NCBI GenBank assembly: GCA_046304235.1
Contig: JBKCEW010000181.1
Coordinates: forward strand, 1 to 22,982
Length of the DNA stretch: 22,982 bases
DNA from: CANHVK01 sp046304235
Lineage (GTDB): Bacteria > Bacteroidota > Bacteroidia > Flavobacteriales_D > Crocinitomicaceae
Reading direction: 5' to 3'
Both the position numbers and the translations under genes were made by a program. A model generated the notes under the pieces. That model was not told the DNA's origin, ran no database searches, and saw nothing but the letters and a program-made list of their open reading frames with translations. Positions 17,985-22,982 of the stretch are shown here, piece by piece. The first letter of the stretch is position 1. Each line of letters opens with the position of its first letter.

Positions 17985-18506
17985 TTATCCTCTTTCTTCA
18001 AGAGTTTTAAGAATTCCAGCAATTTTACCACCTTGGCCTTTAAGAGCTGAAATAACATTTTTAGCAGGACTTTGTAATAACCCAACGATATCACCAATAA
18101 GTTGATCTTTACTTTTGATATTAGCTAGAGTTTCTAGGTTATTGTCCCCTATAAAAATTGCTTCTTCAATAAAAGCACCTTTAAGAACAGGTTTATCTGA
18201 TTTCTTACGGAATTCTTGAATGATTTTTGCAGGAACATTACCTACTTCTGCAAACATAATAGATGTTGGTCCAGATAAAGCTGTAGATAATAGACCATAG
18301 TCTATACCTTCAACTCTCTCAAATGCTTTCTCTAATAATGTATTTTTAACAACTTTAAGAGTAACATTTGATTGGAAACACTTTCTACGTAAATTGTTGA
18401 TGACATCTACACTTAAATTAGATGTATCAGCCAAGTAGAAAACACCAGCATTTACTAATTCTGCAGTTAAATCATCTATGTATTTAGCTTTTTCTTCTCT
18501 TGTCAT
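17985..18506 (-). CDS. rplJ: 50S ribosomal protein L10
   Basis: Base of the ribosomal stalk: it binds 23S rRNA with its N-terminal domain and L7/L12 dimers with its C-terminal helix. Family features are TREEKAKYIDDLTAELVNAG, VFYLADTSNLSVDVINNLRR, VTLKVVKNTLLEKAF and SGPTSIMF. The C-terminal helix (NVISALKGQGGKIAGILKTL) offers the L7/L12 docking surface. The length of 173 residues is typical. The start ATG at 18506 is only 13 bases after the rplA stop, too short for the long L10 leader RNA found in many bacteria. Any L10 autoregulation must therefore act within rplA coding sequence or elsewhere. Confidence 0.97.
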   Translation of the reverse strand: MTREEKAKYIDDLTAELVNAGVFYLADTSNLSVDVINNLRRKCFQSNVTLKVVKNTLLEKAFERVEGIDYGLLSTALSGPTSIMFAEVGNVPAKIIQEFRKKSDKPVLKGAFIEEAIFIGDNNLETLANIKSKDQLIGDIVGLLQSPAKNVISALKGQGGKIAGILKTLEERG

Positions 18507-18519
18507 AATTTACTAAGTT

Positions 18520-19215
18520 TTAAGCTAACACAGATTTAGCATCAATTTGAATACTTGGACTCATCGTAGAACTTACATAGATACTTTTGATATAAGTACC
18601 TTTTGCTGCAGATGGTTTCAATTTATTCAAAGTACTGATTAATTCGGCAACATTGTCTCTAAGCTTAGCACCTTCGAAACTTGCTCTACCAATACCTGCA
18701 TGGATATTACCATACTTGTCAACTTTGAAATCAATTTTACCAGCTTTAACTTCTTCTACTGCTTTACCAACTTCCATAGTAACAGTACCAGTCTTAGGGT
18801 TAGGCATTAAACCTCTTGGTCCTAATACACGTCCTAACGCACCAACTTTACCCATTACAGATGGCATAGTGATAATAACATCGATGTCAGTCCATCCACC
18901 TTTGATTTTTTCGATGTAATCATCTAATCCAACGTGATCAGCACCAGATGCTTTTGCTTCAGCCTCCTTATCAGGAGTACATAATACAAGAACTCTCACA
19001 TCCTTACCTGTACCATGTGGCAAAGCAACTGTACCTCTAACCATTTGATTAGCTTTTCTTGGATCAACTCCAAGTCTAACACTAACATCTACAGAAGCAT
19101 CAAACTTCGTAGTAGTGATATCCTTAACTAAATTACAAGCATCTACTAAGGAATAAGCTTTAGAAAAATCAACTTTTGCTAAAACTTCTTTTCTTTTTTT
19201 AGAAATTCTTCCCAT
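18520..19215 (-). CDS. rplA: 50S ribosomal protein L1
   Basis: Builds the mobile L1 stalk of the large subunit next to the E site and, in many bacteria, represses its own operon by binding an mRNA copy of its rRNA site. The 231-residue sequence is canonical: SLVDACNLVKDITTTKFDAS, VDVSVRLGVDPRKANQMVRG, the central domain (LVLCTPDKEAEAKASGADHV), GRVLGPRGLMPNPKTGTVT and GNIHAGIGRASFEGAKLRDN. The rRNA-contacting blocks are intact. ATG at 19215 lies eight bases after rplK, so the two are co-translated. A candidate L1-binding helix is present before rplK (19685-19737). Confidence 0.98.
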   Translation of the reverse strand: MGRISKKRKEVLAKVDFSKAYSLVDACNLVKDITTTKFDASVDVSVRLGVDPRKANQMVRGTVALPHGTGKDVRVLVLCTPDKEAEAKASGADHVGLDDYIEKIKGGWTDIDVIITMPSVMGKVGALGRVLGPRGLMPNPKTGTVTMEVGKAVEEVKAGKIDFKVDKYGNIHAGIGRASFEGAKLRDNVAELISTLNKLKPSAAKGTYIKSIYVSSTMSPSIQIDAKSVLA

Positions 19216-19223
19216 CGTTAATA

Positions 19224-19670
19224 CTATTTAGTCTTTGGAGCATCACCTCCTTTGACAGTTACACCCATACTTCTTGCTGTTCCTGCAACCATAGACATAG
19301 CTGAATCAATTGTAAAACAATTCATGTCAGGCATTTTGTCTTCAGCGATTGTTCTCACTTGATCCCAAGTCATTGTACCAACTTTGCTCTTATTAGGCAT
19401 TGCTGATCCTTTTTTCAACTTAGCGGACTCCATGATTTGAACTGCTGCGGGAGGAGTTTTAATTACGAAATCAAAAGATTTATCACTGTAAACAGTAATA
19501 ACACATGGTAAAACTTTTCCAGGTTTATCTTGGGTTCTAGCATTATATTGCTTACAGAACTCCATGATGTTAACTCCCTTAGCACCTAAAGCAGGTCCCA
19601 CTGGAGGCGCCGGATTAGCTGCACCACCTTTGATTTGTAGTTTAATCAATGCTGCTACTTCTTTAGCCAT
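19224..19670 (-). CDS. rplK: 50S ribosomal protein L11
   Basis: Binds the GTPase-associated region of 23S rRNA and is needed for factor-driven steps and for the stringent response. The N-terminal domain has the proline-rich hinge AANPAPPVGPALGAKGVNIM (residues 17-36). The C-terminal rRNA-binding domain has KGSAMPNKSKVGTMTWDQVR and ends SMVAGTARSMGVTV. The length of 148 is typical. ATG at 19670 follows a structured 82-base gap after nusG, which I read as a regulatory leader for the rplKA pair. Confidence 0.98.
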   Translation of the reverse strand: MAKEVAALIKLQIKGGAANPAPPVGPALGAKGVNIMEFCKQYNARTQDKPGKVLPCVITVYSDKSFDFVIKTPPAAVQIMESAKLKKGSAMPNKSKVGTMTWDQVRTIAEDKMPDMNCFTIDSAMSMVAGTARSMGVTVKGGDAPKTK

Positions 19671-19684
19671 TTATTTGAAATTAT

Positions 19685-19737
19685 GTAGTCAACGTGGACA
19701 ACAAAAGGGAAGCTTTATTCAGTTGGTCCACTCCTAC
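19685..19737 (-). promoter_or_regulatory. Candidate L1-binding leader RNA before rplK
   Basis: On the minus strand an outer helix GTAG/CTAC (19737-19734 with 19688-19685) encloses an asymmetric internal loop, GA on the 5' side and GTTGA on the 3' side. An inner helix follows, GTGGAC-C-AAC with GTTGTCCAC (one bulged C), capped by a 19-base loop. This helix, asymmetric loop, helix plan with 5' GA is how I recall the L1 site in 23S rRNA and known L1 mRNA targets. It ends 14 bases before the rplK ATG. The structure is visible; L1 binding is inferred. Confidence 0.65.
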
Positions 19738-19751
19738 GGTTAATATACTAT

Positions 19752-20303
19752 TTAAATCTCCTTTTCAACTTGCATATAGCTAAGCTCTAATAGATTTTTT
19801 CTACCGAAAATCTTAACCATAACTTTCAATTTCTTTTTCTCTTCATTGATTTCATCAATTGTACCAGAGAAATTGTTGAAAGGACCATCTATGACTTTAA
19901 CTGGTTCACCAACAACAAAAGGAATTTTCATTTCTTCTTCAGTTTCTGATAGTTCATCAACCTTACCTAAGATTCTGTTCACCTCAGCTATTCTCATTGG
20001 AACTGGATCACCACCTTTTTCTGTACCAAGAAAACCTATTACATTTGGAATACCTTTGATTACGTGTTCTACTTCTCCAACTAATGAAGCTTCAACAAGA
20101 ACGTAACCTGGTAAATAAGATTTTTCTTTGCTGATTTTTTTGCCGTTTCTAATTTGAAAAACTTTTTCAGTAGGGATTAAGACTTGAGCAACAAAATCGT
20201 TTAGTTTCAAACGAGATATCTCCAACTCTAAGTATTCCTTAACCTTCTTCTCCTTACCACTAACAGCACGAACAACGTACCATTTCTTTTTGATATCGCT
20301 CAT
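19752..20303 (-). CDS. nusG: Transcription termination/antitermination factor NusG
   Basis: Binds the RNA polymerase clamp and links it to ribosomes, Rho or other partners. The 183-residue protein has the NGN domain (KWYVVRAVSGKEKKVKEYLE at 6-25, then YLPGYVLVEASLVGEVEHVI and IPNVIGFLG). The C-terminal KOW domain follows (PFVVGEPVKVIDGPFNNFSG, then TIDEINEEKKKLKVMVKIFG and ending LSYMQVEKE). Both are complete. ATG at 20303 is seven bases after the secE stop, so the secE-nusG pair is tightly linked as in most bacteria. Confidence 0.97.
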   Translation of the reverse strand: MSDIKKKWYVVRAVSGKEKKVKEYLELEISRLKLNDFVAQVLIPTEKVFQIRNGKKISKEKSYLPGYVLVEASLVGEVEHVIKGIPNVIGFLGTEKGGDPVPMRIAEVNRILGKVDELSETEEEMKIPFVVGEPVKVIDGPFNNFSGTIDEINEEKKKLKVMVKIFGRKNLLELSYMQVEKEI

Positions 20304-20310
20304 TGGTAGT

Positions 20311-20535
20311 TTAATTAAACATATGATAAATGAAACCCATTAAGCCTTTCCAACCAGAATTACTCTCTCCTGATATACCAAAAGAGAAATCCATAAGAAA
20401 TATTAACAATGCAAAAATTACAGAGGCAACAACTACTATGATAGTGTTATTCTGTAATTCTTTCCATGTCGGCCATGAAACATTATGTCTCATTTCATTG
20501 ACTGTTTCGTCAATATACTCTTTAAATTTTGACAC
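20311..20535 (-). CDS. secE: Preprotein translocase subunit SecE, GTG start
   Basis: Small essential subunit that clamps SecY in the protein-export channel. I place the start at the GTG at 20533-20535 (reads VSKFKEYIDETVNEMRHNVS), which gives 74 residues. The frame remains open further upstream to an ATG at 20583, but that would translate tRNA-Trp sequence. The amphipathic helix with the family hallmark NVSWPTWKELQNN is present, followed by one membrane helix (TIIVVVASVIFALLIFLMDF) and a short C-terminal tail. The start is only 17 bases beyond the 3' end of tRNA-Trp. Maturation of that tRNA would therefore leave secE mRNA with a very short leader. Confidence 0.93.
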   Translation of the reverse strand: MSKFKEYIDETVNEMRHNVSWPTWKELQNNTIIVVVASVIFALLIFLMDFSFGISGESNSGWKGLMGFIYHMFN

Positions 20536-20552
20536 AGTATGTATTTTTGTTG

Positions 20553-20625
20553 CACGGGCGGTAGGGTTCGAACCCACGACCAATGGTTTTGGAGACCACT
20601 ACTCTACCAGCTGAGCTACGCCCGT
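20553..20625 (-). tRNA. tRNA-Trp (CCA anticodon)
   Basis: The 7-bp acceptor is ACGGGCG/CGCCCGT with discriminator G. The D-arm is TAGCTCAGCTGGTAGAG. The anticodon loop CTCCAAA closes on a GTGGT/ACCAT stem (one G-T pair), and the T-arm loop is TTCGAAC. CCA is not encoded; CAA follows the discriminator. It lies between tuf and secE, a common position in bacteria. Confidence 0.97.
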
Positions 20626-20630
20626 ATATA

Positions 20631-20648
20631 GGGAGACCTAAGTCTCCC
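20631..20648 (-). promoter_or_regulatory. Hairpin between tuf and tRNA-Trp
   Basis: The minus strand has a perfect 7-bp stem, GGGAGAC/GTCTCCC, with a TTAG loop, nine bases after the tuf stop. It is followed by TATATA and then tRNA-Trp. There is no T-tract, so it is more likely a 3'-end stabiliser or processing element than a terminator. Confidence 0.7.
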
Positions 20649-20657
20649 TTAAATTAA

Positions 20658-21845
20658 TTATCCAACGATTTCAGTTACCTGACCAGCACCTACAGTTCTA
20701 CCACCCTCACGGATAGCGAAACGTAAACCTTTATCCATAGCAACAGGAACGATCAATTTAACATTGATTGTAACGTTATCACCTGGCATAACCATTTCAC
20801 GACCATCAGTTAAGAAGATTTCTCCTGTAACATCAGTTGTACGGAAATAGAATTGTGGACGGTATTTGTTGTGGAACGGAGTGTGACGACCACCTTCTTC
20901 TTTCTTCAATACATAGATTTCAGCTTTGAAATCAGTGTAAGGCTTCACAGAACCTGGTTTAGCGATAACCATACCACGTTTGATTTGAGATTTCTCAATA
21001 CCACGTAATAATAAACCTACGTTATCACCAGCCTCACCTCTGTCTAAGATTTTACGGAACATTTCAACCCCTGTACAAGTAGAGTTTAATTTCTCTTCAC
21101 CCATACCTAAGATTTCAACTGCATCACCAGTGTTAATTACACCAGCCTCAATTCTACCTGTTGCAACAGTACCACGACCAGTAATCGTAAATACATCTTC
21201 AACTGGCATCAAGAAAGGCTTATCAACATCACGAGGAGGTAATTCGATGTAAGTATCAACTGCTTCCATTAACTCGTCAACTTTAGCTACCCATTGAGGC
21301 TCACCATTTAACGCACCTAAAGCAGATCCTTGGATCACTGGAGTATTGTCACCATCGTACTTGTAGAAAGACAATAACTCACGGATTTCCATTTCAACTA
21401 ACTCTAACAACTCTGCGTCATCAACCATATCCACTTTGTTCATGAAAACAACCATTCTTGGAACACCAACTTGGCGACCTAAAAGGATGTGCTCACGTGT
21501 TTGTGGCATTGGTCCATCTGTAGCAGCAACTACTAAGATAGCACCGTCCATTTGAGCAGCACCAGTAACCATGTTCTTTACGTAATCCGCGTGACCTGGA
21601 CAGTCAACGTGAGCGTAGTGACGGTTTAATGTTTCATACTCAATGTGAGAAGTGTTGATAGTAATACCACGTTCTTTTTCTTCAGGAGCATTGTCAATTG
21701 AAGAGAAATCACGAACAGCTGCAAGACCTTTAGACGCTAATACGCTAGAGATAGCTGCAGTTAATGTTGTTTTACCGTGGTCAACGTGACCAATAGTTCC
21801 GATGTTTACGTGTGGTTTGGAACGATTAAAACTTTCTTTAGCCAT
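20658..21845 (-). CDS. tuf: Elongation factor Tu
   Basis: GTPase that carries aminoacyl-tRNA to the ribosome. Domain I has all G motifs: GHVDHGKTTL (residues 19-28, P-loop), RGITINTSHIEYE (switch I), DCPGHADYVKNMVTGA (switch II), NKVDMVDD and GSALGAL. Domains II and III follow (VFTITGRGTVATGRIEAGVI, RPQFYFRTTDVTGEI, RFAIREGGRTVGAGQVTEI). The length of 395 is normal. Its composition is richer in GC than the polysaccharide genes, as expected for a highly expressed gene. It lies in a tRNA cluster with the same gene order as the E. coli tufB operon, so some of its mRNA must arise by tRNA processing. Confidence 0.99.
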   Translation of the reverse strand: MAKESFNRSKPHVNIGTIGHVDHGKTTLTAAISSVLASKGLAAVRDFSSIDNAPEEKERGITINTSHIEYETLNRHYAHVDCPGHADYVKNMVTGAAQMDGAILVVAATDGPMPQTREHILLGRQVGVPRMVVFMNKVDMVDDAELLELVEMEIRELLSFYKYDGDNTPVIQGSALGALNGEPQWVAKVDELMEAVDTYIELPPRDVDKPFLMPVEDVFTITGRGTVATGRIEAGVINTGDAVEILGMGEEKLNSTCTGVEMFRKILDRGEAGDNVGLLLRGIEKSQIKRGMVIAKPGSVKPYTDFKAEIYVLKKEEGGRHTPFHNKYRPQFYFRTTDVTGEIFLTDGREMVMPGDNVTINVKLIVPVAMDKGLRFAIREGGRTVGAGQVTEIVG

Positions 21846-21888
21846 TGTGCTTTTTTAGTTTTTAAGTTATTAAAAAATTGCCATTTTA

Positions 21889-21896
21889 CAAATATA
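21889..21896 (-). promoter_or_regulatory. Candidate internal -7 element before tuf
   Basis: The minus strand reads TATATTTG, identical to the -7 element of the operon promoter, 43 bases before the tuf ATG. The matching upstream TTTG is not seen at 19 bases (CCAT instead). It may give tuf an extra transcript independent of the tRNAs. Confidence 0.45.
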
Positions 21897-21902
21897 CAAA
21901 AT

Positions 21903-21923
21903 TTCACCCATATAATGGATGAA
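21903..21923 (-). promoter_or_regulatory. Hairpin between tRNA-Thr(GGT) and tuf
   Basis: TTCATCCAT pairs with ATGGGTGAA on the minus strand (9 bp, one G-T pair) around a TAT loop, followed by ATTTTG. The weak T-tract suggests partial termination or an RNA-processing landmark at the tRNA/mRNA junction. Confidence 0.55.
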
Positions 21924-21933
21924 TATCTGCACG

Positions 21934-22005
21934 AGCCAATGACGAGATTTGAACTCGTGGCCTCTTCCTTACCAAGGAAGCGCTCTACCCCTGAGCTACA
22001 CCGGC
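21934..22005 (-). tRNA. tRNA-Thr (GGT anticodon)
   Basis: Acceptor GCCGGTG/CATTGGC (two G-T pairs) with discriminator T. The anticodon arm is CTTCC-TTGGTAA-GGAAG, with GGT reading ACC and ACU. The T-arm is ACGAG-TTCAAAT-CTCGT. CCA is not encoded. It is the last of four tRNAs before tuf. Confidence 0.97.
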
Positions 22006-22025
22006 ATTAAGTTCTTAAAATTTTG

Positions 22026-22098
22026 AGCGGGAGACGAGATTCGAACTCGCGACCCTCAGCTTGGAAGGCTGACGCTCTACCAACTGAGCTACTCCCGC
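22026..22098 (-). tRNA. tRNA-Gly (TCC anticodon)
   Basis: Acceptor GCGGGAG/CTCCCGC with discriminator T. The D-arm is TAGCTCAGTTGGTAGAG. The anticodon arm is TCAGC-CTTCCAA-GCTGA, reading GGA and GGG. The T-loop is TTCGAAT. CCA is not encoded. Confidence 0.97.
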
Positions 22099-22122
22099 TT
22101 ATTACACTAAATTCAATGATTG

Positions 22123-22204
22123 TGGGGGTAGATGGACTCGAACCAACGATACCGTGAGGTGACAGATTTACAGTCTGCTGCAATAGCCACTATGCGATAC
22201 CCCC
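22123..22204 (-). tRNA. tRNA-Tyr (GTA anticodon)
   Basis: Class II tRNA with a long variable arm (82 nt). Acceptor GGGGGTA/TACCCCC with discriminator A. The anticodon arm is CAGAC-TGTAAAT-CTG with anticodon GTA. The T-stem GTTGG/CCATC holds one T-T mismatch. CCA is not encoded. Confidence 0.96.
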
Positions 22205-22219
22205 AATAAAATGATATTG

Positions 22220-22293
22220 AGCCGGTGGAGGGATTCGAACCCCCGACCTGCTGATTACAAATCAGCTGCTCTAGCCAACTGAGCTACACCGGC
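22220..22293 (-). tRNA. tRNA-Thr (TGT anticodon)
   Basis: Acceptor GCCGGTG/CACCGGC with discriminator T. The anticodon arm is GCTGA-TTTGTAA-TCAGC, reading ACA and ACG. The T-arm is GGGGG-TTCGAAT-CCCTC. It is the first gene of the operon, about 50 bases after the predicted transcription start. CCA is not encoded. Confidence 0.97.
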
Positions 22294-22348
22294 GCATTGA
22301 ATATTTATAAAATTTTAAAGAACGTTTTCTTTTCCGTTTTTCGGTTTG

Positions 22349-22379
22349 CAAATATAAACACTATTAGTAAATACACAAA
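22349..22379 (-). promoter_or_regulatory. Promoter of the tRNA-tuf-secE-nusG-rpl-rpoBC operon
   Basis: The minus strand reads TTTG (22379-22376), then 19 bases, then TATATTTG (22356-22349). This is an exact fit to the Bacteroidota sigma-A consensus TTG(N)17-23 TAnnTTTG. It stands between the hpf terminator and tRNA-Thr(TGT). A short CCG/CGG hairpin lies just downstream, near the expected start of transcription. Confidence 0.85.
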
Positions 22380-22399
22380 GCATTTTTTTATTTTTTTTC

Positions 22400-22431
22400 A
22401 AAAAAAAACGAGACAAAAAAATGCCTCGTTT
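22400..22431 (-). terminator. Rho-independent terminator of hpf
   Basis: On the minus strand AAACGAGGCA pairs with TGTCTCGTTT (10 bp, one G-T pair) around a six-T loop, followed by further T residues (22405-22400). It begins 22 bases after the hpf stop and insulates hpf from the strong tRNA promoter just beyond. Confidence 0.9.
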
Positions 22432-22453
22432 CTAATATATTGTATTTCAGTCG

Positions 22454-22747
22454 TTATGAAACTTTTTCTTTTTCTTTTAACACTTGCTTTCTTAATGCTT
22501 CTGAAGCTAAATCAGTTGCTTCTTCAAAAGATTTAGCTTGCTTTTTAGCAAATAATTCCTTTCCAGGTAGATGAATTTTAACTTCACTAATCTTATTTTC
22601 TAAATCAGTTGTATTATCTAATCTTAAGAAAACTTCTGTAGAAACTATATGATCGTTAAATAAATTTAATTTAGAAATTTTTGATTCAACGTAATCAATT
22701 AGTTTTTGATCAGCCGTAAAATGAACTGCTTGCACTTTAATATCCAT
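22454..22747 (-). CDS. hpf: Ribosome hibernation-promoting factor, short form
   Basis: Binds the decoding centre of idle 70S ribosomes and blocks translation in stationary phase. The 97-residue sequence matches the HPF/YfiA single domain: MDIKVQAVHFTADQKLIDYV, ESKISKLNLFNDHI, VFLRLDN, KISEVKIHLPGKELFAKKQA, SFEEATDLASEALRKQVLK. Basic residues on the last helix are those expected to contact 16S rRNA. It lacks the extra C-terminal domain of long HPF, so it is the short type. ATG at 22747 lies six bases after the Xer recombinase stop, so the two are likely co-transcribed, with termination at the hairpin downstream. Confidence 0.95.
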   Translation of the reverse strand: MDIKVQAVHFTADQKLIDYVESKISKLNLFNDHIVSTEVFLRLDNTTDLENKISEVKIHLPGKELFAKKQAKSFEEATDLASEALRKQVLKEKEKVS

Positions 22748-22753
22748 GACTCT

Positions 22754-22982
22754 TCATTTTTTCTGCCCTCTAGGATGGGCTTGTGAATAAATATTAGTTA
22801 ATTCCGAAAAAGAATTGTGAGTATACACTTGAGTAGCTGATAAATCAGCATGTCCTAAAAGATTTTTTAATACTTCTAAACCAACCCCATTATTCATCAT
22901 GTGTGTAGCAAAAGTATGTCTTAGAACGTGTGGACTTTTCTTTTCTAAATTCGTATGAGAACTAAGATAATTATTAATTATT
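22754..22982 (-). CDS. xerC: C-terminal end of a XerC/XerD-type tyrosine recombinase (cut by the window edge)
   Basis: The last 75 codons are visible, ending in TGA at 22756-22754. They carry the catalytic core of a tyrosine recombinase: HVLRHTFATHMMNNGVGLEV with the H-x-x-R pair, LLGHADLSATQVYTH with the GH histidine and the nucleophilic tyrosine, and then the C-terminal tail SELTNIYSQAHPRGQKK. The family normally resolves chromosome dimers at dif sites together with FtsK. The tail and the hpf neighbour match the Bacteroidota chromosomal Xer gene usually called xerC. XerD or an integrase cannot be strictly excluded from the fragment alone, although the housekeeping context argues against a mobile integrase. 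The N-terminal domain lies outside the window. Confidence 0.88.
   Translation of the reverse strand, partial: IINNYLSSHTNLEKKSPHVLRHTFATHMMNNGVGLEVLKNLLGHADLSATQVYTHNSFSELTNIYSQAHPRGQKK

Noticed and set aside
17731..18105. Plus-strand Ala/Pro-rich 124-residue frame
   Set aside because: It is the shadow of the rplL Ala/Gly hinge and rplJ on the other strand; it has no homology-like features of its own.
20536..20583. Longer N-terminus for SecE
   Set aside because: It would translate part of tRNA-Trp; the GTG at 20535 matches the family's usual beginning.
20330..20614. Plus-strand frame ending in ARAVGFEPTTNGFG
   Set aside because: It reads across secE and tRNA-Trp on the opposite strand. The VGFEPT-type ending is a known translation artefact of tRNA T-arms.
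21777..22010. Plus-strand frame with MTRFELVASSLPRKRSTP
   Set aside because: The C-terminal part is antisense tRNA-Thr and the rest is antisense tuf; it is not a gene.
22381..22408. T- and A-runs suggesting a plus-strand terminator
   Set aside because: On the plus strand the T-run precedes the stem, so only the minus-strand terminator for hpf makes sense.
1..22982. CRISPR arrays, insertion sequences, integrase attachment sites or defence islands
   Set aside because: I saw no spaced direct repeats, transposase motifs or paired terminal repeats. The only recombinase is the housekeeping-type Xer fragment at the right edge, and although four tRNAs are clustered there, no duplicated tRNA end was visible.

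Overview
The window looks like the chromosome of an AT-rich member of Bacteroidota, most likely order Flavobacteriales. The evidence is the Flavobacteriia-type RpoB and RpoC sequences, a textbook Bacteroidota promoter (TTTG, 19 nt, TATATTTG) ahead of the tRNA-tuf operon, tRNAs without an encoded CCA, weak or absent Shine-Dalgarno sequences, a DUF3467 gene directly after rpoC, and a short HPF next to a Xer recombinase. The genus cannot be fixed from the sequence alone. Every gene I can support lies on the minus strand, so transcription runs from high to low coordinates.

Region 1 (about 22982 down to 9276) is the core information-processing block. In order of transcription it holds the C-terminal end of a XerC/XerD recombinase and a short hibernation factor (hpf) with its own terminator. 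A strong promoter then precedes tRNA-Thr(TGT), tRNA-Tyr(GTA), tRNA-Gly(TCC), tRNA-Thr(GGT), tuf, tRNA-Trp(CCA), secE, nusG, rplK, rplA, rplJ, rplL, rpoB and rpoC. A GAAA-loop intrinsic terminator closes the block. The Thr-Tyr-Gly-Thr-tuf order matches the E. coli tufB operon. Control seems to come from RNA structures in the gaps: an L1-type helix/internal-loop/helix before rplK, a long hairpin between rplL and rpoB, and smaller hairpins on both sides of tuf. secE starts with GTG just behind tRNA-Trp, and rpoB starts with TTG.

Region 2 (9262 to 6654) is a small housekeeping cluster: a DUF3467 protein, a short coiled-coil protein, the cell-division protein ZapA and ribonuclease Y (rny). It ends in a strong intrinsic terminator.

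Region 3 (6649 to 1) is a markedly more AT-rich surface-polysaccharide locus. It encodes a PIG-L-type deacetylase, a Wzx-like flippase, a Wzy/WaaL-like O-antigen polymerase or ligase, three GT4-like glycosyltransferases, and the start of another membrane protein that runs off the window. The genes overlap or nearly touch and probably form one operon that builds, modifies, exports and polymerises a lipid-linked oligosaccharide.

I found no CRISPR array, insertion sequence, attachment site, phage or obvious defence system. No stretch without a gene exceeds 300 bases. The most informative non-standard signals are the RNA leaders and the unusual start codons in the core operon, the conserved but poorly understood DUF3467 and coiled-coil genes, and the way the polysaccharide operon begins immediately behind the rny terminator.
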